The notes under the pieces: model-generated
Told to the model about the DNA's origin: nothing
The model's input: only the letters and a program-made list of their open reading frames with translations
Database searches by the model: none
Assembly (NCBI GenBank): GCA_963575745.1
Contig: CAUYUJ010015721.1
Span: 174,219 to 238,218 of the forward strand
DNA: 64,000 nt
Direction of reading: 5' to 3'
Source: Prorocentrum cordatum
Lineage: Eukaryota; Sar; Dinophyceae; Prorocentrales; Prorocentraceae
Program-made: the position numbers and the translations under genes
Shown here: positions 1 to 9,742 of the stretch, one piece after another
Layout: each line of letters begins with the position of its first letter
Numbering within the stretch: the stretch's first letter is position 1

Positions 1-303
1 TCGTAGAGCTCTTTGGACGCGTGACGCTGCTTGGAGCACAGAAAGAAAGCTTTCCCAAACATCAGCTTGAAAACTCGAATATCGGTTTTTACCAGACGTC
101 GGTTCCGCCAAGTGTTTTGATAGTAGCACTGCAGCTACGAACCTAAGAATTTGACAGCAAGACGCGACATAACCCACTACAGGTGCGGAAAGTACTGCTT
201 CTCGAAACGAACTTTCAAATTTCTCACAATCATCAAAAAACCGACCCTCGGTTGCCACATTGTTCGCCTGGGCCGGGTGGGCCAACTGGGGCCGGGTGGA
301 CCA
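1..303 (-). mobile_element. A-type Helentron-like element, partial
   Basis: The window opens inside the CTCGTAGAGCTC repeat that follows the hairpin in every A element, so the hairpin itself lies just outside. The body matches other A copies (stretches such as AGTGTTTTGATAG, CCCACTACAGGTGCG and CACATTGTTCGCC). It is cut at the GGCCA^ACT site, where the next element begins. Non-coding; open frames here are shadows of the repeat. Confidence 0.7.
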
Positions 304-742
304 ACTGGAGCCGGCGGTAAACCGTCAACCAGGTTACCGCCGGGACCCACGAGAGTTCTGAACGAATCAGTGCTCATATTAGGAGAAGACAGCGTTCGCA
401 TCAATTAGCTTGAAAACTCACAAAATGAATTTTTGGGGTTTGACACGGCGTCGTTCGCTTCAAATGTTTCGACTGTAGTACTGAAGCTACAGGCCTGAGA
501 ATTTGACTGGCAGGCGCGGCATAACCCACTGCAGGTGCGAAAAATACCGGTTTTCAAAACTAATGGTCAAATATCCCACACCCCTCAAAAAACCGACCCC
601 AGGTCACCACACTGCCCGCCCGAGCCGGGTGGGCCAACTAGCCCCACCCCCCGCCGGAATTCCTCTAGCTCATCGACGCCGAAGAGCTCTACGAGGAACT
701 CCTTTAGCTCATCGCTGCCGAAGAGCTCTACGAGCACAAGAA
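304..742 (-). mobile_element. A-type Helentron-like element with intact hairpin
   Basis: It begins ACTGGAGCCGG. The hairpin at 311-343 has a perfect 10-bp stem, CCGGCGGTAA pairing with TTACCGCCGG around a 13-nt loop. The body ends with GAGCTCTACGAGG near 700, the inverted copy of the sequence after the hairpin. A second short copy of that end (about 705-742) is probably the tail of the interrupted host element at 1-303. Non-coding. Confidence 0.7.
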
Positions 743-988
743 GAAAGCTTCCTTCAGTATCAGCTGAAAAACTCGAAAACACATGTTTTTCGGTTTTCAC
801 CCGACGTCGGTTCCGCAAATTGTTTTGATAATAGTACTGCAGCTACGGACCTGAGAATTTGAGTGGCAGACGCGGCATAACCCACTACAGAAGCGAAACA
901 TACCGGTTCTCAAAACGAATGGTCTAATCTCACAATGTTCGTCCAACAGACAAAAACTTCAGACATTGCCCGCCCGGGCCAGGCAGGT
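743..988 (-). mobile_element. A-type element lacking its hairpin end
   Basis: A-type body sequence (AAGCTTCCTTCAG, CGACGTCGGTTCCGC, GGCAGACGCGGCATAACCCACTAC) with no hairpin at its left end, so truncated. It runs to the next hairpin element at 989. Nothing coding is seen. Confidence 0.6.
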
Positions 989-1020
989 CAACTGGGAGCC
1001 GGCGGCAAAACGTCAACCAG
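989..1020 (-). repeat. Left half of a terminal hairpin split by a LINE
   Basis: ACTGGGAGCCGGCGGCAAAACG then TCAACCAGG is the left stem and loop of the element hairpin. The right stem is missing. After CAACCAGG the sequence turns into the T-rich 3' tail of a minus-strand LINE, the same junction seen at 18741, 29673 and 51631. Confidence 0.75.
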
Positions 1021-2244
1021 GTTTTTGCGGTTTGCGGTCCGACCACGGGGCCCTACAGGGGCGGTCGGGTTGGTGCAGCCATCCCCTGTGGGCTGGATGT
1101 GCCCTGAAAAACGTGATACTCTTGAAGTATCTTGCAAGCAGAGCGGGCAAGTCTCGAGGCGGCCTCAAGCTCACACTGAGTAACCGTCGCATCGGGAAGC
1201 AGGCCAAAAGCCTCCTCGGCCAACGGACGGGTAAACGTGTGCAGGCAATCACTCACCCCCTCCCCAGATTGCTCACTGATGAACTCACCGTCTAGCCACC
1301 CTTCCCCCCCAGCACCTGCACTGCCAATGCCACCGTCGTACGCACCACGGATGGCGATCAATGTTTCAGTATTGTTTATATGTTGTTGAATGCTTCTGTA
1401 CCTCGATTGTAATGGTAGATGTCTGATTTCCCAAGTCAGTCGGTCGGCACGGTCATTGCCTTCACGATAGTGATGACGCCACGAATCATATCCTGTGGCT
1501 GGGCCCTGCAGCTTAAAATTTCGACAGGCGTCGTCTAACAGATCAATACCCCCCCCCCACCTGCGATCGGTATATATTGTTGCTGCAATTCCACCTTCCC
1601 CTCATCCAGTTGGTTATCAGCATGGAGTCGCCTAACAGCTCCATCGCCACCCCGCCTCGTCGCTCGAAGCGGACCTCACTTTCAAAGTTTGCCGCGAGGC
1701 GCCTGGCAATACGATCAAGCGCCGCCTGTGTATACTGTTTGTCCTCCTCCTCCTCCTCCTCCTCCTCTCTGTGTATCTGACCTCCCACCCCCTTAAAGAT
1801 AAAACCCTCCGTCATATGTGAAAATCCCGCCGCGCACAGTCGGGCCGCAGCAAACTCGCGAAAACCATGTTCACTCCAGTCGAGATGGCGCCACCAGTTC
1901 ACACCAGCAGCCTGCGCAAATAGGAAGTCCCACGGCCTGTAGCCTGTAGGTAACCTCCTCCCTGTTAGTCTGGTCATCTCCGTCCTCCTCCCACTTGCAG
2001 TAATCATAGCCTCCCTCCTCTCCGTCCACTCCCCCAATCCGCGCAGCATCGCAACACGTGAAAGAACAAAGGGCCTTGACATGTCATCCGACACAGGTGG
2101 TGCTGGTGTCGGAGCCTGACCAGGCTGGGTGGTCGAGAGCCTCTGTCGTTGGCCCCGCACCGTCTCACGGAAGATCCTCGCACGCTGACGCCGATTGGTA
2201 CGCGCCTCCTCCCCCGACGCGGGCGCTAACATAGGTGCGCACGT
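1021..2244 (-). mobile_element. 5'-truncated LINE fragment in the hairpin loop
   Basis: Minus-strand non-LTR retrotransposon piece. Its 3' end, read in sense, is a CCGCAAACCGCAAAAACC tail that joins the loop of the hairpin at 989-1020. Only the region after the reverse transcriptase is present: a conserved linker domain and the permuted RNase H. At about 2245 it meets a plus-strand LINE fragment head to head, so the 5' part is lost. The family differs from LINE-A and LINE-B but has the same domain order. Confidence 0.75.
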
Positions 2245-2256
2245 ATGCATCATCAT
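1053..2256 (-). pseudogene. LINE ORF2 C-terminal region with circularly permuted RNase H, one frameshift
   Basis: Read on the minus strand from 2256. The first part carries a linker domain shared with LINE-B (LRGLGEW, then GYRPWDFLF, then WWRHLDWSE), a run of eight to nine glutamates encoded by a TCC repeat, and the third RNase H motif LLGDSMLI. Translation stops at 1543, just after a run of ten C (1549-1558) that has shifted the frame. In the next frame the rest follows: REGNDRADRLTW (fourth motif), IRGAYDGGIG (first motif) and TVTQCELEAA (second motif). All four catalytic acids are present in the order 3-4-1-2. In life this would degrade RNA in RNA:DNA hybrids during retrotransposition. It is probably inactive here because of the truncation and frameshift. 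Confidence 0.75.
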
Positions 2257-2721
2257 AAAGATTCTATGGCTTCACACCCTGGGAGTTCCACGACTGGGAA
2301 TTTATCTAATGCAGTTGTGAGTTCAGCAGTGACGGAGGACGAGGAGAAACGTAAACGCGCAGATTATTTGCTTCAGTTGGCGTGTAATTTAAGGATCAGG
2401 AAATACTGTTTCCGCAAGTCTGGCTGGGTAAAACTCGTTCACTCTTTCACGGCTGCCACGCTGTATCGCCTTATGGCCTCGGGTGCCCAGGAAAAGGCTG
2501 TGTTGCTTGAAGCGCTTCTTCGGGATCGCGCGAGACTTGGCCCGATAGCCAATTTGACCCATCTGTCGACGGATATCAGAGACTTTAGTCACCACAGACT
2601 CGTTCCCAAAAGCGTTACGGAAGCCATGAGATACGTGACGAATTTTCCGGATGAATGGATGCGTCGCAATGTAAAGAACTACCGCGAGTTGGCGGCCAAG
2701 GCGGGATACCCAATTGATTGA
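2245..2721 (+). CDS. Unrecognised ORF in LINE fragment (158 aa)
   Basis: Start ATG at 2245, overlapping by 12 bases the start of the divergent minus-strand ORF at 2256. The protein is basic and mostly helical in appearance, with a charged segment (EDEEKRKRAD) near residue 35 and no motif I can name. It stops in an ATTGATTGATTGATTT run. The reading continues in the next frame as the RNase H remnant, so it is probably the upstream part of a broken LINE ORF2. Function unknown. Confidence 0.4.
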   Translation: MHHHKDSMASHPGSSTTGNLSNAVVSSAVTEDEEKRKRADYLLQLACNLRIRKYCFRKSGWVKLVHSFTAATLYRLMASGAQEKAVLLEALLRDRARLGPIANLTHLSTDIRDFSHHRLVPKSVTEAMRYVTNFPDEWMRRNVKNYRELAAKAGYPID

Positions 2722-3041
2722 TTGATTTAGTGATTGCACATAGGCTGACATGGTTGGCCAGAACCAGAAATTGCTACGTTGGATTCCATACTTCCCTTAT
2801 TGAACATGCGAGCAAAACAAAACTAGACGGCCTCCGTGGATTCTTCGACGGAGGTCGCTCTGTGGAGGGATGTGCTGCAGAATGGTGTTTAGGTTTGTGT
2901 GTACACGGGACGTGGCTGTTCGTGGCGGAGGAAGCTTTCTCGCTTGATGCCTCTGCTTCTGTCGTGTTCTGTGTGATGTTTGCAGCGCAACGGCTCTGTA
3001 TGGCCGTGGTGCACGTTTTGGGTAGCCTCTTTCATCTCTAA
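2718..3041 (+). pseudogene. Decayed permuted RNase H fragment
   Basis: The protein keeps the family pattern but has lost catalytic residues. AHRLTWLARTRNCY corresponds to ADELTHHAREGNCY of the 37.8 kb copy, with Asp replaced by His. LRGFFDGGRSVEG keeps the first-motif Asp. The helix that should read ELSAAERL reads VMFAAQRL, so the Glu is gone. The order of motifs (fourth, then first, then second) is the same permuted order. Clearly non-functional. Confidence 0.6.
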
Positions 3042-3242
3042 CCTGTTCCTACACCTTTGCAATTTCACATGTCGTGCTGCATCCTTTTCCTTGTTCCTGC
3101 ATCCTATTCCGATGCCTATGCCTCAGTGGCTCGGCAGTGTGATGATAAGAGATGCCTTCTCTAGCTACCCTGTGCTCCGTTTGGGAGTTTTAGGGCTCAG
3201 CTGTCACAGCTGTCCGCGCCCTGACTCAAACTCAAAAATCAA

Positions 3243-3270
3243 GGTTGACGGTCTACCGCCGGCTCCCAGT
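3243..3270 (+). repeat. Hairpin half flanking the plus-strand LINE
   Basis: GGTTGACGGTCTACCGCCGG followed by CTCCCAGT: the loop, right stem and 3' end of a plus-sense element. Its left stem has been displaced by the LINE. The CCAGT end is the same as in all other copies. Confidence 0.7.
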
Positions 3271-3456
3271 GATGTCGGTGCCTCTACAAGGAGGCCTTAC
3301 AGAAGACACAGAACGAAGATAAACAAGCTAATTGGTGAGACTGTACACCCTCTCAATGTACCCGCGACTCAAAGCACGGGCGCGACCTGAAAGCTAGCTC
3401 GTCACAATCGCGGAGTCGCCTAGAATCTGAAGACCGAAACCAGGGATCGCCGAATC
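3271..3456. other. Unassigned sequence
   Basis: About 190 bases between the hairpin half and the decayed reverse transcriptase. I see no ORF, repeat unit or RNA fold I can support. It may be the 3' part of the decayed LINE that follows. Confidence 0.3.
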
Positions 3457-4988
3457 TCACATTGTCTTCCTCATGTCATGGATGGCAAAACGTTTCGCCA
3501 GATGCCCCAAACCAGCAGGTGAAATACAAGTGCCCCCCTGGATCTCCGAACTCATTTTCAGAAAGAGTGGGCAATTCTTGTTCCCGAACGTGCTGTATTG
3601 CTGGAAATTGAACAACATTGACGGCTTGCAAACATGTTCCGCCCACAAACTCCCCTCGAACGAAAGCCACGGCCGTGGTCCGTTGAACTCAACAAGAGAA
3701 TATTGCCAGCTGCGTTGATCCACATTCTCACCCCCTCCCCATGTGTCTCCTGCACATCCGTCCTCCCCGCGTTCAAGTAGGGCCCAAACGAAGCACAACA
3801 CATGATATGCTGTTCACTCCAAATTCCCCAGATGTTATCGACGTTGTCACTTGTGTCCCCCATCAGAATACCCAGGAAGCTACATGCGTTTTTGGAAAAA
3901 AAACATCGCGCGCAAAGGAATCTTGACCAGAGAATGGTAAACGAAAAAATGGAAACGATGGACCTGAACACCGCGGCCAGACATTTGTTTCCGAACGCTT
4001 CCAACGCCGAGAGTCCGAGAGTCGACGGTCATGCCCTCGCAGCAGCATGAGGCCAGGCTCAGCACCCGCTCGACATACAACGAACTTGCGACGAAGCTCC
4101 ACACCTTGAGAACGAAAGTACGATGCCTGGCTGAACAGGCCTTCCGAGCACAAGATAGACGATACTCCAAGTCGCGGTGAATGCGAAGGTTGTGGTCATG
4201 TATGACCACCACGCCCAAGGCCTGAATCTCCGTGGCTTTACGGAGGACAGGACGAGATCTTGACCAGGAGCCACCGTCCCGTTCGCCAGAATCCGAGCAG
4301 AATATGTAAGAACCATGTACTGTATGCTCGAAGTTTCCCAAGCAAACGAGAACGAAGAGAGTGTATAAGATATGCCACAAAACATCCTGGTGAACCCTCA
4401 ACGGCACTTGGCAGACAGGAACACAATGTCCACCCAGATAAGGAGGCTAATCCAACTGTCCTTGGAGAACTCCCCAGAGCGGAACTGCGCGGGATAATCG
4501 ACCTGCTCCCTGTCCCAGACCGAGGAAATATCCGCCCACGCTGCGGCGCAAATAGACACGAAAGCAAATTGCCCCTCAGTGGTTCTCGCACGTATGCAAC
4601 GTTCCAAGCCTGCATCTTCCCCCTCCATACCTTTATAGGAAACCTTGCCCTGGTAATATATCAGAGGATCAAGACGCGCATGCATGAGGTAAGACGGACA
4701 TTCGGCATGCCGTAGCCACTGATAAACGTTAGCCACCGTGGTGTCATCGAAGGCTTGCAGAACGTCGACCGACGTTGGCAACGTGACACGTGCCCCCCCT
4801 TCCCCCGCGCACTTTGTGTTGTGATATGCATGTGGGGGACGAGGTGATCAGGTGCGCGGAATGGCGTTCCCTGCAGCCGTCGATCCCGAGACGCCTGAGG
4901 AGCCCAGTCTCCCCGATTTTTTTCGACGAGCAGAACGATGCAAGACGAGAACCAGCGACTGAGTGAAGCCTGCATCACCAGGAGCCCC
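3457..4988 (-). pseudogene. Decayed LINE reverse transcriptase
   Basis: Several minus-strand frames together follow the LINE reverse transcriptase. From 4781: SVDVLQAFDDTTV matches motif A (CDIERAFDAVTL in LINE-A), EGEDAGLERCIRARTTEG spans motif B, and SLLIWVDIVFLSA sits where motif C (xxDD) belongs. Further on, IQALGVVVIHDH and CCEGMTVDS match the thumb (LNVLGYQI, AAEAITIDS). From 3801, NGPRPWLSFEGSLW matches the linker domain before RNase H. At least three frame changes are needed and no RNase H motifs follow, so it is a truncated, dead copy of a third family. The right edge (about 4988) abuts the end of a B element. Confidence 0.65.
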
Positions 4989-5007
4989 CCCTCTCCAGGG
5001 CCCCGGA

Positions 5008-5407
5008 ACTGGGAGCCGGCGGTAAACCGTCAACCAGGTTACCGCCAGGACCCTCGTAGAGCTCTTAATAGACCAGGTCGGTTCCGAGATAACAGCAGAA
5101 AAACGTTTGTCAATAACAGCTTCAAAAATAAAGAAATGTTGTTTTTGGTCGTACACAATGTTGGTTCCCCGCAGTCTTTTGATCGAAGTATTGCAGCTAG
5201 GGTCCTAAGGACTGCACCATCGAAAGCGTCATGATTCACTGCATAGAATAAAAATTCAAATTTGCTAAACGAATTTCGAAATCTCTCGTCATCTTCCGAA
5301 AACCGACCGCAGGTCACCACATTGTCCGCCCGGCCCGGGTTGGCCAACTAGCCGCACCCCGCGCCGGAATTCCTCTAGCTCATCGATGCCGAAGAGCTCT
5401 ACGAGGT
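5008..5407 (-). mobile_element. Complete A-type Helentron-like element (about 400 bp)
   Basis: A full unit with a reconstructable empty site. Left flank CCCCGGA and right flank ATTACTCTTAAGC rejoin to the B-element end seen intact elsewhere (CCCCGGAATTACTC). The insertion is therefore at A^A on plus, T^T in element sense, without target duplication. The hairpin is at 5016-5048. CCCTCGTAGAGCTCTT follows it and the inverted AAGAGCTCTACGAGGT closes the unit. Non-coding. Confidence 0.75.
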
Positions 5408-5432
5408 ATTACTCTTAAGCTTCCAGCAATAA

Positions 5433-6484
5433 CTGGGCGCCATCTGTAAACCGTCAACCTTTCTTACCGCCGGGGGACTCGTAGAGCTTCCTGACAGCAT
5501 ATAATGTCGAAAAAAATATGCAGAAAAAATAGTTTTCCAGCGCAAGCATAACTCGAACAATACGAATAGTTTGGCAAACCTAGCTCGAGTATCAGACCAA
5601 GTTCAGACTCTGCACGCGACATGCGGACGCGTCTGATGTCTCTGAATCGATTCCTGTGATTACCAGCCCTGCAGCCCCCCCAACAGCCCGAGTTAAGTGC
5701 AGGAAAACGACAGCACCTCTCAGGATGACTCGAACAATACGAATAGTTTCGCGGACCTAGTTCGGGCAGCAGACAGATTTCGGAGCTTTGGATTCGAAAG
5801 GCGGACGCGCCTGATGTCTCCGAATCGATTCCAGTGATTACCAGCCATGCAGCCCCCCTACAGCCCGAGTTAAGTGCAGAGAACCGACAGCATCTCTCAA
5901 GATGACTCGAACAATACGAATAGTTTCGCGATTATAGATCAGGCAGCAGACCGAGTTCAGAGCTCTGGATTCAACAGAGAACGGCCACTGATGATTCTGA
6001 ATCAGATTCTGTACGTATCAGCTAGTGGCTGTCCTGTAGCTCGAGTTAAGTACAGAAAACCGAGAGCGTCTGTCAAGATGACTCGAATAATACGAATAGG
6101 TTTGCGGACCTAGCTCGGCTAGCAGACCGAGTTCAGACTTCTCGATGCAACAGACGAACGCGCCTGATCATTCTGAATCGATTAGCTGTGCTTACCAGCT
6201 CTGTAGCTGTCCTAAAGCTCGAGTTATCTTGAGAAAACCGTCACCGCGTGACAAGATGACCCGAAACGGGCGATCCCGCCTTGACGCTTTTTGGCAGCAA
6301 AAGGTACCCGATCAAGCTGAGATCAAGACGGCCAGCGGGAATAAGATCGAATATCACGGAAAAAAATACTAGAGCTCTAACGAATGTTGAAATTTTGAGA
6401 ACCAAATATTCAACCGACCAAAAGTCAGCAAAAGGTCCGCCGAGATTTTTCTTGCCAACTAGCTCTCCAGCGCCCCGGAATTAC
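5433..6484 (-). mobile_element. B-type element with 177-bp tandem units
   Basis: Begins with a degraded hairpin (5440-5473) followed by ACTCGTAGAGCTTCC. GACTCGAA(C/T)AATACGAATAG recurs near 5726, 5904 and 6080, and GACCCGAAACGG near 6258, giving a spacing of 176-178. The last unit changes into a unique end block (GATCCCGCC, AATAAGATCGAATATCACGG, CAACCGACCAAAAGTCA). Each unit holds the short inverted repeat AGCTGT/ACAGCT. It is interrupted by the A element starting at 6485. Non-coding; long frames arise because 177 is divisible by three. Confidence 0.7.
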
Positions 6485-6821
6485 TGGGAGCTGGCGGTAA
6501 ACCGTCAACCAGGTTACCGCCGCGAGCATCGTAGAGCTCTTTTCTCGCACGGCGCTGCTCAGAACATGCGGCGGGAGCTTTTTTGATACGCGAGGCGAAA
6601 ACTCGAAAAATGAATTATTTTAGTTGTCACCGAACGACGGTCCCGCCAAGTGTTTTGATAGAAAAACTGCAGCTACGGACCTGAGAATTCATTGGCAGAC
6701 GCGACAAAACCCACTACAGGTGCGAAAAATACCGGTTCTTAAAACGAATGTCCAAGTCTCCTACAAAGTTCGTCCAACCGACCCAAAGTTCGCACATTGT
6801 CCGTCGGGGCCGGGTCGGCCA
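6485..6821 (-). mobile_element. A-type element, hairpin part, split by a B element
   Basis: Hairpin at 6491-6523 (CTGGCGGTAA/TTACCGCCGC). The body runs to CGGGTCGGCCA at 6821, is interrupted by the B element 6822-8620 and resumes at 8621 as ACTAGCTCCACC. This is one of the clearest nested insertions in the window. Confidence 0.75.
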
Positions 6822-8620
6822 ACTGGGCGCCGGCGGTAAACCGTCAACCTGTGTTACCGCCGGGGGACTCGTAGAGCTTCCTGACAACATATAATGTCGA
6901 AAAAATTACAGAACAAATAGTTTTTCAGCCCAAGCAATTTCAAACCTCTCGGATGCAACAGCCGAACGCCCCCGATGCTTCTGGATTGTCTTCTGTACGA
7001 GCTCTGTAGCTCTGCTACAGCCCGAGTTACGTGCGTAAATCGACAGCACCTCTCAAGATGACTCGAACAATACGAATAGTTTGGCAAACCTAGCTCGAGT
7101 ATCAGACCGAGTTCAGACCTCTGCATGCGACAGGCGAACGCGCCTCATCATTCTGAATCGACTCCTGTGATTACCAGCCCTGCAGCCCTCCCTACACCCC
7201 GAGTTAAGTGCAGGAAACCGACAGCACCTCTCAGATGACTCGAACAATACGAATAGTTTCGCGGACCTAGTTCGGGCGGCAGACAGAGGTCGAAGCTCTG
7301 GATTCGAAAGGCGGACGCGCCTGATGTCTCCGAATCGATTCCAGTGATTACCAGCCATGCAGCCCCCCTACAGCCCGAGTTAAGTGCAGAGAACCGACAG
7401 CATCTCTCAAGATAACTCGAACAATACGAATAGTTTCGCGATTCTAGATCGGGCAGCAGACCGAGTTCAGCGCTCTCAATTCAACAGACAACGGCCACTG
7501 ATGATTCTGAAGCAGATTCTGTACGTATCAGCTATGTAGCTGTTCTGTAGCTCGAGTTAAGTACAGAAAACCGAGAGCGTCTGTCAAGACAACTCGAATA
7601 ATACGAATAGGTTTGCGCATCTAGCTCGGCTAGCAGACCGAGTTCAGACCTCCGGTTCAACAGGCGAACGCGCCTCATCATTCTCAATCGATTAGCTGTG
7701 CTTACCAGCTCTAGTTCAGACCTCTGCATGCGACAGGCGGACGCGCCTGTGATTACCAGCCCTTTAGCCGCGCTACAGCCCGAGTTAAGTGCAGAAAACC
7801 GACAGCATCTCAGAATGACTCGAACAATACGAATAGTTTCGCGACCTAGTTCGGACAGCAGACCGAGTTCTGAGCTCTGGATTCGCCAGGCGGACGCGCC
7901 TGATGTCTTCAAATCGATTTCTGTGACTACTAGCACTGCAGCCTCCCTACAACCCGAGTTAAGTACAGAAAATCCAAAGCACCTCTCAAGATGACTCGAA
8001 GAATACAAATAGTTTCGCGATTCTAGAGCGAGCAGCAGACTGAGTGCAGAGCTATGGATTCAACAGACAAACGCGACTAGTGACTCTGAATCGTTTTCTA
8101 TAAGTATCAGCTCTGTAGCTGTCATATCGCTCGAGTTAAGTACAGAAAACAAAGAGCGCATGCCAAGACAACTCGAATAATACGACTAGGTTTGCGGGTC
8201 TAGTTCGGCTAGCAGACCGAGTTCAGACCTCTGGGTTCAACAGGCGAACGCGCCTCATCATTCTAAATCGATTAGCTGTGCTTAACAGCTTTGTAGCTGT
8301 CCTGTATCTCGAGTTAAGTCCAATATACCGATAGCGCGTATCAAGATGACTCGAAACAGCCGATCCCGCCTGGGCGCTTTTTGGAAGTAAAAGGTGCCCG
8401 ATCGAGCTGAGATCAAGATGGCGAGCGGGAATAAGATCGCATATCACGGGAAAAAATACCAGAGCTCAAACGAATTGAGGAATTTCGAGAACAAAATTTT
8501 CAGCCGACCAAAAGTCACAAAAAGGTCCGTCGAGATTTTTCTTCTCAACTAGCTCTCCAGCGCGCCGGAATTACTCTTAAGCTTCCAGCAAATAACTTGC
8601 TAAGGAAAGCTCTACGAGTT
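6822..8620 (-). mobile_element. B-type element nested in an A element (about 1.8 kb)
   Basis: Starts ACTGGGCGCCGGCGG, hairpin about 6830-6862, then ACTCGTAGAGCTTCC. It ends with the inverted copy GGAAAGCTCTACGAGTT. The flanks GGCCA and ACTAGCTCC rebuild the uninterrupted A sequence GGCCAACTAGCTCC, so the insertion is precise (T^T in element sense, or a 3-bp ACT duplication if the terminal ACT is counted as target). The interior is an array of about nine 177-bp units with one deletion junction near 7710, where two units are fused, and the unique end block from about 8345. Non-coding. Confidence 0.8.
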
Positions 8621-8735
8621 ACTAGCTCCACCCCGCGCCCGAATTCCTCTAGCCCATCGTTGCCGAAGAGCTCTACGAGGTACCCTTGGGGTTCCAGCAA
8701 CTTGGCAGCGTCCAAAAACCGGAGAGCAAAGAGAA
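8621..8735 (-). mobile_element. Remainder of the split A element plus C fragments
   Basis: ACTAGCTCCACCCCGCGCC to GAGCTCTACGAGG (8621-8680) is the end of the A element begun at 6485. It is followed by a short piece with GGCAGCGTCCAAAAACCGG, which matches the end of the GC-rich C repeat. Confidence 0.65.
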
Positions 8736-9742
8736 CTGGGCGCCGGCGGTAAACCGTCGACCTTGGCTACCGCCGGGAAACTCGTAGAGCTTCCTAGCTC
8801 GACTTAAGTTGAGAAAACCGACAGCACCTACCAACATTCCGACTGATAGTGAATATTTTTTGACCTCTGAATGCGACAGGCGAACGCGTCTGATGTCTCT
8901 GAATCGATTCCTGTGATTACCAGCCTGCAGCCCCCCTACAGCCCGATTTAAGTGCAGGAAACCGAGAGCACCTCAGGATGACTCGAACAATAATAGTTTC
9001 GCGAACTCGGCAGCAGACAGAGTTCCGAGCTCTGGATTCGAAAGGCGGACGCACCTGATGTCTCCGAATCGATTACAGTGATTACCAGCCATGCAGCCCC
9101 CCCACAGCCCGAGTTCAGTGCAGAGAACCGACAGCATCTCTCAAGATGACTCGAATCATACGAATAGTTTCGCGATTCTAGATCGGGCAGCACACCGAGT
9201 TCAGAGCTCTGGATTCAACAGACAACGGCCACTGATGATTCTGAAGCAGATTCTGTACGCATCAGCTCTGTAGCTGTCCTGTAGCTCGAGTTAAGTACAG
9301 AAAACCGAGAGCGTCTGTCAAGATGACTCGAATAATACGAATAGGTTTGCGGACATAGCTCGGTTAGGAGACCGAGTTCAGACCTCTGGGTTCAACAGGC
9401 GAACGCGCCTGATCATTCTGCATCGATTAGCTGTGCTTACCAGCTCTGTAGCTGTCCTAAAGCTCGAGTTATCTTGAGAAAACCGTCACCGCGTGACAAG
9501 ATGACTCGAAACGGCTGATCCCGCACGTGTGCTTTTTGGCAGTAAAAGGTACCCGATCGAGCTGAGATCAAGATGGCGAGCGGGAATAAGATCGAATATC
9601 ACGGGAAAAAAAAAACTAGAGCTCTAACGAATGGTTGAATTTCGAGAACAAAATTTTCAACCGACCAAAAGTCACCAAAAGGTCCGTCGAGATTTTAGCG
9701 CCCCGGAATTAGTGGGCGCAGGCGGTAAACCGTCAACCTTTG
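8736..9742 (-). mobile_element. B-type element, followed by a hairpin half split by a LINE
   Basis: Hairpin about 8743-8776, then GAAACTCGTAGAGCTTCC and an array of roughly 177-bp units with the unique end block from about 9500. At 9719-9742 the left half of the next hairpin is seen (CAGGCGGTAAACCGTCAACC) and runs into the T-rich tail of a LINE fragment. Non-coding. Confidence 0.65.

Larger units (their letters stand above)
2245..3242 (+). mobile_element. Plus-strand LINE fragment, head to head with the previous one
   Basis: Its 3' end (ACTCAAACTCAAAAATCAA) abuts GGTTGACGGTCTACCGCCGG, the loop and stem of a hairpin in the opposite orientation. The LINE is therefore again in the same sense as the element whose hairpin it entered. 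It contains an unrecognised ORF and a decayed RNase H. It starts at the same point where the minus-strand fragment starts, so the pair is an inverted junction. Confidence 0.6.

Noticed and set aside
1741-1775. TCC run as a regulatory pyrimidine tract
   Set aside because: It encodes a glutamate run inside the minus-strand LINE ORF, at a place where LINE-B also has an acidic stretch (EEREEEVLSEE).
6822-8620. A simple DNA transposon with a 3-bp ACT target duplication
   Set aside because: It fits here, but at 5008, 13950 and 28843 the target had no ACT before insertion, so the terminal ACT is better counted as part of the element. Not fully excluded.
5440-9742. Regularly recurring hairpins suggesting a CRISPR array
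   Set aside because: Spacing is hundreds of bases and irregular, the intervening sequences are themselves repeats, and no cas-like gene is near. The setting looks eukaryotic.
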